Source of the DNA: Paludibacteraceae bacterium
Lineage (GTDB): Bacteria > Bacteroidota > Bacteroidia > Bacteroidales > Paludibacteraceae
Assembly (NCBI GenBank): GCA_904502115.1
Contig: CAJGDW010000001.1
Span: 1-41,982 of the forward strand
Length of the DNA stretch: 41,982 nucleotides
Reading direction: 5' to 3'
The position numbers and the translations under genes were made by a program. How positions within the stretch are numbered: the stretch's first letter is position 1; every line of letters starts with the position of its first letter. Under the pieces are notes generated by a model. It saw only the letters and a list, made by a program, of their open reading frames with translations, ran no database searches and was not told the DNA's origin. This document shows positions 23,995 to 31,495 of this stretch, piece by piece.

Positions 23995-25978
23995 GCGCAT
24001 AGCCATAGGGTTATGCCTATCGGTAGCATTGATGTCGTGTAGCATCAATGCACGCATCGCCAAAGCAGATAAAAAGTTTGAGTTGGGTGAGTACCATAGG
24101 GCGGGAGAGATGTATCGTGGCATTTATCCTAGCATCAATGCGCGCAAAAATAAGAAACAAAAAGCCGAGGTTGCCTTTAAAATGGGCAACTCGTATCGGC
24201 TAATAGAAAGCAATAAGCGAGCCGAAGGGGCATTGAAAAATGCCATTCGGTATGCTTATAAAGACAGCATAGTTTACTACTACTATGCCGAGGTTTTACG
24301 TGGCAACGGCAAGTACGAGTTGGCCCGTAAAAATTACGAACTTTACCTACAATCTTATCCTAAAAGCGAAGTTGCCTTGCGCGGTTTAATTTCTTGCGAC
24401 TCGATGTTAGCCAAAAGCAAGAAACTGTCGCGTTATGTAGTGGAGCAACCCAAGGTGTTGAAGTCGAAATACGCCGATTTTTGTCCCGTTTTTGCGAATG
24501 ACGATTACGATTTGTTGTATTTTAACTCTACCAGAGGGGGCAAAAAAGTAAAAACAAGCAACATTACTGGTCAGCGCAACAACGATATTTTCTTTTCGCG
24601 CATCAATGTGAAAGGCGAGTGGGAAGCCCCCGAATTGCTAGAAGACGAGGGTATTAATTCTGCCTTTGACGAGGGGGCTTGTGCCTTATCGTCCGATGGC
24701 GAAACCTTGTATTTTACTGTGAGCAAGCAAGTGAAAGGCGAAACCTTGGGTACGGCTATCTATACCTCGCAACGCAGCGGGGGTGCATGGAGCGAACCCA
24801 AACCGCTTAAGCTGTTAAAAGACTCTACGTTGAGTGTGGCGCATCCAGCTCCATCGCCCGATGGCAGGTATTTGTACTATGTATCGGATATGCCTGGCGG
24901 TAAGGGCGGCAAGGATATTTGGCGCAGCGAAAAGCTGGGCGAAGAGTGGGGTGAACCCGAAAATTTAGGAAAAACCATCAATACAGAGGCCGATGAAATG
25001 TTCCCTTCTTTCCGTCCCGATGGAAGGTTGTATTTCTCGTCCGATGGCCATGGAGGCATGGGCGGGTTGGATATTTTTGAAGCCAGCCTCCTACCTAAAA
25101 CACTCAGCGCCGAGCCAGATAAATGGGATGTGGTGTTATTGCCTGCTCCTATTAACTCGTCGGCAGACGATTTTGGCATTACCTTTGCCGGAAACGAAAA
25201 CCGTGGGTTCTTTTCGTCGAATCGAAACGATAAAAAGTTCTACGATCATATATTTAGTTTCTATCAACCCGAGTTGGTGTACTTAATGACAGGTACTATT
25301 ACCGATGCTAACGGCGAAGGTTTGGGCGATGCTCGCATCAAGCTAGTGGGCAACGATGGTACCATCGAAACCATTCAACCCAAGAAAAACGGCACGTTCT
25401 CTTACCATTTGAAACGTGGCACCAAATATGTGATGATGGGTGCTTGCCGTGGATTCTTGAATCAAAAAGCAACCGTAGAAGTTCCTGATATAGAAGAGAA
25501 TAAAGAATTTTCCGTTGATTTTAAATTAACTTCGGTAAACAAACCGGTTAAAATGGAAAATATTTTTTATAAATTTGGGTCGGCAGAGTTGACACCCGAA
25601 TCGTCGGCAGGGCTGGATGCGTTGGTTACATTGTTGAACGATAACCCCAACATTACCATCGAAATTGGCGCCCATACCGACTACGTAGGTACCGAAGAGG
25701 CCAATATCAAGCTATCGGAAGAACGTGCGCAATCGGTGGTAAACTATTTAACAGCCAAAGGCATTGAAAAAGAACGTCTAACTGCCAAAGGGTACGGAAA
25801 ATCCGTTCCTGTAGTGCCCGACAAAGAGTTGGCTACCAAGTACCGTTTCTTGCGTTACAAAGTGCCATTAGACGAAGCGTTTATTGCTAAGCTGAACAGC
25901 GAACAGCAAGAGATTGCCAACCAAATTAATCGTCGTACCGAGTTTAAGGTGCTTAAAACCACGTATAAATTATTTTAA
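23987..25978 (+). CDS. PorE-like OmpA-family lipoprotein (TPR, PD40 propeller, regulatory-like domain, OmpA-C)
   Basis: Starting at the ATG at 23987 gives 663 residues with a lipoprotein signal, MIKRIAIGLCLSVALMSC, lipidated at C18. Order of domains: TPR-like helices at about 25-135 (FELGEYHRAGEMYRG, YYYYAEVLRGNGKYELARKNYELY in part); PD40/WD40-like propeller at about 150-420 with repeated SSDGETLYFTV, SPDGRYLYYVSD and RPDGRLYFSSDGHGG; a carboxypeptidase-regulatory-like fold near 430-515; and an OmpA peptidoglycan-binding domain at about 520-640 (HTDYVGTEEANIKLSEERAQ). This order matches PorE (PG1058) of the Porphyromonas gingivalis T9SS as I know it. It overlaps rprY by 8 bases. Confidence 0.82.
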   Translation: MIKRIAIGLCLSVALMSCSINARIAKADKKFELGEYHRAGEMYRGIYPSINARKNKKQKAEVAFKMGNSYRLIESNKRAEGALKNAIRYAYKDSIVYYYYAEVLRGNGKYELARKNYELYLQSYPKSEVALRGLISCDSMLAKSKKLSRYVVEQPKVLKSKYADFCPVFANDDYDLLYFNSTRGGKKVKTSNITGQRNNDIFFSRINVKGEWEAPELLEDEGINSAFDEGACALSSDGETLYFTVSKQVKGETLGTAIYTSQRSGGAWSEPKPLKLLKDSTLSVAHPAPSPDGRYLYYVSDMPGGKGGKDIWRSEKLGEEWGEPENLGKTINTEADEMFPSFRPDGRLYFSSDGHGGMGGLDIFEASLLPKTLSAEPDKWDVVLLPAPINSSADDFGITFAGNENRGFFSSNRNDKKFYDHIFSFYQPELVYLMTGTITDANGEGLGDARIKLVGNDGTIETIQPKKNGTFSYHLKRGTKYVMMGACRGFLNQKATVEVPDIEENKEFSVDFKLTSVNKPVKMENIFYKFGSAELTPESSAGLDALVTLLNDNPNITIEIGAHTDYVGTEEANIKLSEERAQSVVNYLTAKGIEKERLTAKGYGKSVPVVPDKELATKYRFLRYKVPLDEAFIAKLNSEQQEIANQINRRTEFKVLKTTYKLF

Positions 25979-26003
25979 ATTCAGGCAGCGCAAGCCTTGA
26001 ATT
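25978..26003 (+). terminator. Stop-proximal hairpin after the PorE-like gene
   Basis: AATTCAGGC, loop AGCGCAA, GCCTTGAATT: a nine-pair stem with one bulged T, starting in the stop codon. There is no strong T-tract, so termination is possible but uncertain. Confidence 0.5.
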
Positions 26004-26037
26004 ACAACATTTTATTTATCTACAAGAATCAAATAAC

Positions 26038-26061
26038 CGATTAGTCGATTAAGCGATTAGT
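26038..26061. repeat. Tandem octamer array 2, CGATTAGT family
   Basis: Three contiguous octamers CGATTAGT, CGATTAAG, CGATTAGT, followed by C, ending 13 bases before the thyA start codon. The unit is related to those of the arrays at 866, 26891 and 26944. Confidence 0.75.
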
Positions 26062-26074
26062 CAAAATAAATATT

Positions 26075-26869
26075 ATGAAACAATACCTTGATCTACTAGA
26101 CAGAATTATGACTGAAGGTACCCAAAAGGAAGACCGCACGGGTACGGGTACCATTAGTGTATTTGGACATCAAATGCGATTTAACATGGCCGATGGTTTC
26201 CCCTTGGTAACCACCAAAAAACTGCACTTAAAGTCCATTATTCACGAGCTGTTGTGGTTCTTAAAAGGTGACACCAATGTAAAATACCTACAAGATAATG
26301 GGGTACGTATTTGGAACGAGTGGGCCGATGAAAATGGCGATTTGGGTCATATTTACGGCTATCAATGGCGTTCTTGGCCCGATTACAAGGGTGGTTTTGT
26401 AGATCAAATTCAACAAGCGGTCGATACCATTAAAAACAATCCCGATTCGCGCCGCATCATTGTTAGCGCTTGGAACGTGGCCGATTTGGACAACATGAAC
26501 CTAGCTCCTTGCCATGCTTTCTTCCAATTTTATGTGGCCGATGGCAAGCTAAGTTTGCAATTGTACCAACGCAGCGCCGATACCTTTTTGGGTGTTCCTT
26601 TCAACATTGCATCGTATGCTTTGTTGCTTAAAATGATGGCACAAGTATGTGGTTTGCAAGAGGGCGATTTTGTACATACTTTGGGCGATGCTCACGTATA
26701 CCTAAACCACTTGGAGCAAGTAAAAGAACAGCTGTCGCGCGATCCTAAACCCTTGCCTCAAATGAAAATCAATCCTAATGTAAAATCGATTTTTGATTTT
26801 ACTTACGACGATTTTGAATTGGTAGGCTACGAAGCACACCCACATATTAAAGGTGTAGTATCGGTATAA
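26075..26869 (+). CDS. thyA: Thymidylate synthase
   Basis: Methylates dUMP to dTMP with methylene-tetrahydrofolate, yielding dihydrofolate. It is 264 residues, exactly the length of the E. coli enzyme. The catalytic nucleophile is C146 in NLAPCHAFFQFYV; the phosphate-binding arginines are in the segment DSRRIIVSAWN; further conserved text includes RTGTGTISVFG, LPLRVT-equivalent GFPLVTTKKL, and HIYGYQWR. It is paired with dfrA 107 bases downstream, the usual functional coupling because ThyA produces dihydrofolate. Both flanking intergenic regions contain octamer arrays. Confidence 0.98.
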   Translation: MKQYLDLLDRIMTEGTQKEDRTGTGTISVFGHQMRFNMADGFPLVTTKKLHLKSIIHELLWFLKGDTNVKYLQDNGVRIWNEWADENGDLGHIYGYQWRSWPDYKGGFVDQIQQAVDTIKNNPDSRRIIVSAWNVADLDNMNLAPCHAFFQFYVADGKLSLQLYQRSADTFLGVPFNIASYALLLKMMAQVCGLQEGDFVHTLGDAHVYLNHLEQVKEQLSRDPKPLPQMKINPNVKSIFDFTYDDFELVGYEAHPHIKGVVSV

Positions 26870-26872
26870 TAA

Positions 26873-26890
26873 TGTCGCTTCGCTCCGACA
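26873..26890. repeat. Small hairpin between thyA and octamer array 3
   Basis: TGTCG, an 8-base loop, CGACA, starting three bases after the thyA stop and touching the next array. Like the hairpins at 854 and 25978 it sits between a stop codon and an octamer array. Confidence 0.4.
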
Positions 26891-26922
26891 AATCGATTAA
26901 TCGGCTAATCGACTAATCGATT
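26891..26922. repeat. Tandem octamer array 3, inverted orientation
   Basis: AATCGATT, AATCGGCT, AATCGACT, AATCGATT in direct succession. On the minus strand these read as CGATTARY-type octamers, so the array is inverted relative to arrays 2 and 4. Confidence 0.75.
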
Positions 26923-26943
26923 AAATTGTGAAAATATCTATTT

Positions 26944-26975
26944 CGATTCACCGATTAACCAGTTAGTCGATTAGT
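26944..26975. repeat. Tandem octamer array 4, abutting the dfrA start
   Basis: CGATTCAC, CGATTAAC, CAGTTAGT, CGATTAGT, then C and the dfrA ATG at 26977. The array fills the position where a ribosome-binding site would be, so dfrA has no purine-rich leader. Its first unit is the exact complement of the array 1 unit. Confidence 0.75.
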
Positions 26976-26976
26976 C

Positions 26977-27468
26977 ATGAAAATCATCCTTATAGCAGCA
27001 ATAGACCTTAACGGCGCCATTGGCAAGGACAACCAATTGTTGTGTCATTTGCCCGCCGATTTGAAGCATTTTAAGCAATTAACGCAAGGAAAAACGGTTA
27101 TTATGGGCCGTAAAACTTTCGATTCGTTGCCTGGAGGTGCCTTGCCTAAACGTCGAAATATTGTGATTTCAAGGCAAGCGAATTTAACATTGGCGAATTG
27201 CGAGGTGTTTAATTCTATAGATACTGCATTCGCTGCTTGTGAATCGGAGGATGAGGTTTTTGTAATTGGTGGCGAAAACATCTACAAACAGACCATTGCG
27301 AATGCCGATGTGCTTGAAATCACCCAAATAGCCGCTCGCTTCGATGCAGACGCCTTCTTTCCTGTCATTGATACGGCCATTTGGACATCGGTAAACGAAG
27401 AGAAGCATACAGCCGATGAACGACATGCGCACGATTTTGCTTTTATTACCTACCAAAGAAGCAAATAG
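26977..27468 (+). CDS. folA: Dihydrofolate reductase
   Basis: Reduces dihydrofolate to tetrahydrofolate with NADPH, completing the cycle with ThyA upstream. It is 163 residues, the normal bacterial length. Motifs in order: IAAIDLNGAIGKDNQL (Met20-loop region), the catalytic acid D28 in LPADLKHFK, VIMGRKTFDSLP, the NADPH-binding RRNIVISRQ, and FVIGGENIYKQTI. The ATG at 26977 directly follows octamer array 4 and no Shine-Dalgarno is visible. A TTATTAACA nonamer begins right at the stop codon, probably by chance. It looks like an ordinary chromosomal housekeeping copy. Confidence 0.96.
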   Translation: MKIILIAAIDLNGAIGKDNQLLCHLPADLKHFKQLTQGKTVIMGRKTFDSLPGGALPKRRNIVISRQANLTLANCEVFNSIDTAFAACESEDEVFVIGGENIYKQTIANADVLEITQIAARFDADAFFPVIDTAIWTSVNEEKHTADERHAHDFAFITYQRSK

Positions 27469-27536
27469 TTATTAACAATCTGTAAATTTATCTATTTCAT
27501 AGATAACAGACACACTGCCATTTAGTAGTTTTTTTG

Positions 27537-27544
27537 TAGTTTTG
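27537..27544 (+). promoter_or_regulatory. Putative -7 element for purH
   Basis: TAGTTTTG matches TAnnTTTG and ends 40 bases before the purH start, in the 116-base folA-purH gap. No good -33 element is seen at the usual distance. Confidence 0.5.
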
Positions 27545-27584
27545 TACCCATAAGCATTTTTGTATAAACACACACAAAATAGTT

Positions 27585-29105
27585 ATGGACAACAAAAAGA
27601 TTAAAACTGCGTTAATTTCGGTTTTTCACAAAGAAAACCTAGACAAAATTGTATTAAAACTACATGCCGAAGGTGTTCGCATCTTGTCAACAGGCGGTAC
27701 TCAAAGCTTTGTTGAATCGTTGGGCGTTCCTTGCGATGCTGTAGAGGACCTAACTTCGTATCCTTCTATTTTAGGAGGTCGTGTAAAGACCCTTCACCCC
27801 AAAGTATTTGGTGGTATTTTGTGCCGTCGCGATAACGAAACCGACCAAGCACAAATTGCTCAATACGAGATTCCAGAAATTGACTTGGTAATTGTCGATT
27901 TGTATCCTTTCGAAAAAACCGTTGCATCGGGTGCTCCTGAACAAGACATCATCGAAAAAATTGACATAGGTGGCATTTCACTCATCCGTGCTGCTGCTAA
28001 AAACTTTGCCGATGTGGTGATTGTGGCATCGCAAGCTCAATATGCTCCATTGATGGACATGCTAGAAGAAAACGGCGCACAAAGTACTTTGGAACAACGT
28101 AAATTCTTTGCGAAAGAAGCATTTGCTGTATCGTCGTTGTACGATTCAGCTATTTTCAACTACTTTGATGGTGGCAATAGCAGTGCTTTCCGTTATGCAA
28201 AAGACGATGCTAAAACCTTGCGTTACGGCGAAAACCCACACCAAAAAGGTTATTTCTACGGCAACTTTGACGAAATGTTCGAACAATTGCAAGGAAAAGA
28301 AATTTCTTACAACAATTTGCTAGATATCGACTCGGCTATCAACCTAATTTCGGAATTCGATGACATTACTTTTGCCATCCTAAAACACAACAACGCTTGC
28401 GGTTTGGCTTCGCGTCCTACTTTGTTAGAAGCTTGGAACGATGCTTTGGCTGGCGACCCTGTTTCTGCTTTTGGTGGTGTATTGATTGCCAATGCTCCTA
28501 TCGATAAAGCAACTGCCGAAGAAATCAACAAAATTTTCTTTGAAGTAATCATTGCTCCCGATTACGACATGGATGCGCTAGAAATTTTGTCGCAAAAGAA
28601 AAACCGCATCATCTTGATTCAAAAACCATTTGCACGTCCCGAAAAACAATTCCGTTCGCTTTTGAACGGCGTATTGGTACAAGATCGCGACAACAGCACA
28701 GAAGGAGAAGAGCAAATGAAAACCGTTACGGTTACCGAACCTACTGCAGCACAAATCGAAGACATGATTTTTGCTAACAAAATTGTAAAACACACCAAAT
28801 CGAACGCTATTGTATTGGCTAAAAACAAACAATTGTGTGCTAGCGGTGTAGGTCAAACCTCGCGCGTTGATGCACTTCGTCAAGCCATCGAAAAAGCAGG
28901 TACTTTCAACTTTGATTTGAACGGTGCAGTTATGGCATCTGATGCATTCTTCCCCTTCCCTGATTGCGTAGAAATTGCATCAAAAGCAGGTGTTAATGCA
29001 GTGGTACAACCTGGTGGTTCTATCAAAGATAATTTATCAATCGACTATTGTAACGAAAACGGTATTGCCATGGTAACTACCGGTATTCGTCACTTTAAAC
29101 ACTAA
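27585..29105 (+). CDS. purH: Bifunctional AICAR formyltransferase / IMP cyclohydrolase
   Basis: Catalyses the last two steps of de novo IMP synthesis: formylation of AICAR with 10-formyl-tetrahydrofolate, then ring closure. It is 506 residues, typical length. The MGS-like IMP cyclohydrolase domain is at about 1-190 (KTALISVFHKENLDKIV, ILSTGGT, GGRVKTLHPKVFGGIL). The formyltransferase domain follows with LRYGENPHQKGYFY, the catalytic-region KHNNACG, KSNAIVLAKN and SDAFFPFPD, ending TTGIRHFKH. It is 13 bases upstream of mreB and may lead the elongation cluster's transcript. Confidence 0.97.
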   Translation: MDNKKIKTALISVFHKENLDKIVLKLHAEGVRILSTGGTQSFVESLGVPCDAVEDLTSYPSILGGRVKTLHPKVFGGILCRRDNETDQAQIAQYEIPEIDLVIVDLYPFEKTVASGAPEQDIIEKIDIGGISLIRAAAKNFADVVIVASQAQYAPLMDMLEENGAQSTLEQRKFFAKEAFAVSSLYDSAIFNYFDGGNSSAFRYAKDDAKTLRYGENPHQKGYFYGNFDEMFEQLQGKEISYNNLLDIDSAINLISEFDDITFAILKHNNACGLASRPTLLEAWNDALAGDPVSAFGGVLIANAPIDKATAEEINKIFFEVIIAPDYDMDALEILSQKKNRIILIQKPFARPEKQFRSLLNGVLVQDRDNSTEGEEQMKTVTVTEPTAAQIEDMIFANKIVKHTKSNAIVLAKNKQLCASGVGQTSRVDALRQAIEKAGTFNFDLNGAVMASDAFFPFPDCVEIASKAGVNAVVQPGGSIKDNLSIDYCNENGIAMVTTGIRHFKH

Positions 29106-29118
29106 AAGACAACATATA

Positions 29119-30141
29119 ATGGGTTTATTTTCATTCACACAAGAGTTGGCTATCGACTTGGGTACAGCCAACACCATTATCATTCAAAACGATAAAATTG
29201 TATTGGACGAGCCATCTATTGTGGCACTTGATTCGTCTGGTAACTTGAAAGCTGTTGGTCTAAAAGCATCGATGATGCACGGTAAGGCCAACCCCAATAT
29301 TCGTACCGTACGTCCTTTGCGTGACGGTGTGATTGCAGACTTCGACGCTGCCGAAATGATGATTCGTGGTTTTATCAAAAAGATCTCGTCACGTAGCAGC
29401 TTGTTTGCTCCATCGTTGCGTATGGTTGTATGTATTCCATCGGGTAGTACCGAGGTAGAAATTCGTGCGGTGCGCGACTCTTCGGAACACGCAGGTGGTC
29501 GTGACGTTTACATGATTTTTGAACCAATGGCAGCAGCCATGGGTATTGGTTTAGACGTTGAAGCGCCCGTAGGTCACATGATTGTAGATATAGGTGGTGG
29601 TACAACCGAGATTGCTGTTATTTCGTTGGGTGGTTTGGTTTGCAACCGTTCTATTCGTATTGCAGGTGACGATTTTACTAGCGACATTCGCGAATACATG
29701 GGTCGTATGCACAACATTAAAGTAGATGATCCTACTGCAGAATTGATCAAAATCAACGTAGGTTCGGCTCTTACCGAATTGCCAGAAGATCAAGTTCCAG
29801 AAGATTTTGTGGTTGTTGGTCCTAACCGTATGACCTCTTTGCCACTATCTATTCCAATTTCGTATCAAGAGGTGGCTCACTGCCTAGATAAATCAATTTC
29901 TAAGATTGAAGCTGCTATTCTTTCGGCATTAGAAGCTACTCCTCCTGAGTTGTATGCGGACATTGTGCGCAATGGTATTCACCTAACCGGTGGTGGTGCT
30001 TTGCTTCGTGGATTGGCGCAACGTTTGAACGAGAAAATGAACATTAAATTCATTGTTGCTGACGACCCATTGCATGCCGTAGCACGTGGTACTGGTTTGG
30101 CGTTGAAAAACATTGACAAATATTCGTTCTTGATGCGTTAA
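29119..30141 (+). CDS. mreB: Rod shape-determining protein MreB
   Basis: A bacterial actin of 340 residues that forms membrane-bound filaments and directs lateral cell-wall synthesis. Actin-fold nucleotide motifs are visible: phosphate 1 ELAIDLGTANTII, phosphate 2 IVDIGGGTTEIAVISLGG, and the adenosine motif LTGGGALLRGL. The N-terminal GLFSFTQ may be the membrane-contacting end. It follows purH by 13 bases and is the first gene of the mreBCD-mrdA-rodA cluster, in the canonical order. Presence of the complete set suggests a rod-shaped cell, although some Bacteroidota cocci retain it. Confidence 0.98.
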   Translation: MGLFSFTQELAIDLGTANTIIIQNDKIVLDEPSIVALDSSGNLKAVGLKASMMHGKANPNIRTVRPLRDGVIADFDAAEMMIRGFIKKISSRSSLFAPSLRMVVCIPSGSTEVEIRAVRDSSEHAGGRDVYMIFEPMAAAMGIGLDVEAPVGHMIVDIGGGTTEIAVISLGGLVCNRSIRIAGDDFTSDIREYMGRMHNIKVDDPTAELIKINVGSALTELPEDQVPEDFVVVGPNRMTSLPLSIPISYQEVAHCLDKSISKIEAAILSALEATPPELYADIVRNGIHLTGGGALLRGLAQRLNEKMNIKFIVADDPLHAVARGTGLALKNIDKYSFLMR

Positions 30142-30162
30142 TGTTTTGTAGGCAACCAACGC

Positions 30163-30996
30163 ATGAAAACCCTTTTGCAGTTTCTTAAAAGATTTAGTTT
30201 ATTGCTACAGTTTCTATTCTTAGAAGCGGTAGCAATAATCATGTTGATACAGTTCAATGGGTATCAACGGTCTGTTGTGTTAAGTTCTGCCAATTGGGTT
30301 TCTGGTTTTTTATTTGAAGGGGTGGATGCTGTTAGCGACTATTTTGATTTACACGAAAAAAACCAGGATTTATCGGCAGAGAATGCGGCGTTAAAGAATG
30401 AAATTGAACACTTAAGAGCGCAACAAGAACCTGCTGTTTTTGGTCCCGATTCTGTGTTGGTGAGTTTATCGGATTCTTCTTATTGGTTGCCTTATCAGTA
30501 TCTTTCTGCGCATATCGTACAGCATTCTATCAACAAATCTCAGAATTACATTACATTGAACAAGGGCACCGATGATGGTGTTTTTCAAGATATGGGTGTG
30601 GTGGCAGCAAACGGAGTTGTGGGTATAGTTAAATCCGTCTCACAACATTATGCTATGGTTATGCCCATTATCAATGTGCAATCTCGTATAAGTTGTCGAT
30701 TGGAGTCTTGTCAGAACTTTGGGTCGTTACAATGGGACGGAACTGATTATCGTTACGCAGTATTGAACGAAGTACCTAGTTATGTTAAGGTTTCCAAAGG
30801 CGAAAAGGTAGTAACCAGTGGATTTTCTGCCATTTTCCCCAGAGGTATTCTTGTTGGCGAAGTGGTGGATGTGGTGGTAAATGAAAAGGATCAAACCTTA
30901 GCGATAAAAGTTGAATTATCAGTAGATTTTGGCAAACTATCGGATGTGAATGTCATCCATTTTGCTGGTATGGAAGAATTTAAAGCATTGCAATAA
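30163..30996 (+). CDS. mreC: Rod shape-determining protein MreC
   Basis: A bitopic inner-membrane protein of 277 residues linking MreB to the PBP2-RodA machinery. A transmembrane segment lies at about 10-30, followed by a coiled coil at about 60-90 (ENAALKNEIEHLRAQQ) and the periplasmic double beta-barrel domain from about 110 to the end. Family text includes YITLNKGTDDGVFQDMGVV and GSLQWDG, then GEKVVTSGFSAIFPRGILVG. It lies 21 bases after mreB and one base before the mreD ATG. Confidence 0.95.
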   Translation: MKTLLQFLKRFSLLLQFLFLEAVAIIMLIQFNGYQRSVVLSSANWVSGFLFEGVDAVSDYFDLHEKNQDLSAENAALKNEIEHLRAQQEPAVFGPDSVLVSLSDSSYWLPYQYLSAHIVQHSINKSQNYITLNKGTDDGVFQDMGVVAANGVVGIVKSVSQHYAMVMPIINVQSRISCRLESCQNFGSLQWDGTDYRYAVLNEVPSYVKVSKGEKVVTSGFSAIFPRGILVGEVVDVVVNEKDQTLAIKVELSVDFGKLSDVNVIHFAGMEEFKALQ

Positions 30997-30997
30997 A

Positions 30998-31495
30998 ATG
31001 CGAGAAGTATTGCCTTACATATTACGCTTTGTTACTTTGTTGTTGTTACAGGTACTATTGTTCAATAACATTGATTTTTTGGGATATGTAAATCCGTACA
31101 TTTACCTCATCTTCTTTTTGGATTTACCCATTTCATATAAAACCTCGAAAAGCATGCTTTTGGGGTTTTTAATGGGTTTTATTGTTGATATATTTGCAAA
31201 TACCATGGGTGTGCATACTTTTGCTTGTGTGCTCTTGTGTTTTGTTCGCAACGCTTGGATACGTATGCTGTTTTCTAGTTTGAATGTTCAACAAGATAAG
31301 CTTACGTTGCAGCGTGTTGGTTGGATTGATTATATAAAATATATATTTGTTCTAATCTTATTGCACCATACGGCATTGTATATGCTAGAGGCGTTCTCCT
31401 TTTATGCGTTTGGTGTTGTCTTTCTCCGTATCGTTATCAACACGGTATCTACTATGCTCTTGATTCTTTGTTACGAATTTATTCGTTCTAGGTAA
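30998..31495 (+). CDS. mreD: Rod shape-determining protein MreD
   Basis: An integral membrane protein of 165 residues when started at MREVLPYILRF; the longer frame starting at 30950 reads back into mreC out of frame and is rejected. It has about five hydrophobic helices, a conserved-looking NPYIYLIFFLDLPI, and GFLMGFIVDIFANTMGVHTFAC, quoted in part, with the acidic residue in helix 3 typical of MreD. Its stop overlaps the mrdA start by one base (TAATG). Confidence 0.9.
   Translation: MREVLPYILRFVTLLLLQVLLFNNIDFLGYVNPYIYLIFFLDLPISYKTSKSMLLGFLMGFIVDIFANTMGVHTFACVLLCFVRNAWIRMLFSSLNVQQDKLTLQRVGWIDYIKYIFVLILLHHTALYMLEAFSFYAFGVVFLRIVINTVSTMLLILCYEFIRSR

Noticed and set aside
27469..27477. TTATTAACA nonamer after dfrA, like the DnaA-box-like sites near 9.8 kb
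   Set aside because: A single isolated copy in AT-rich DNA, without clustering or unwinding element.
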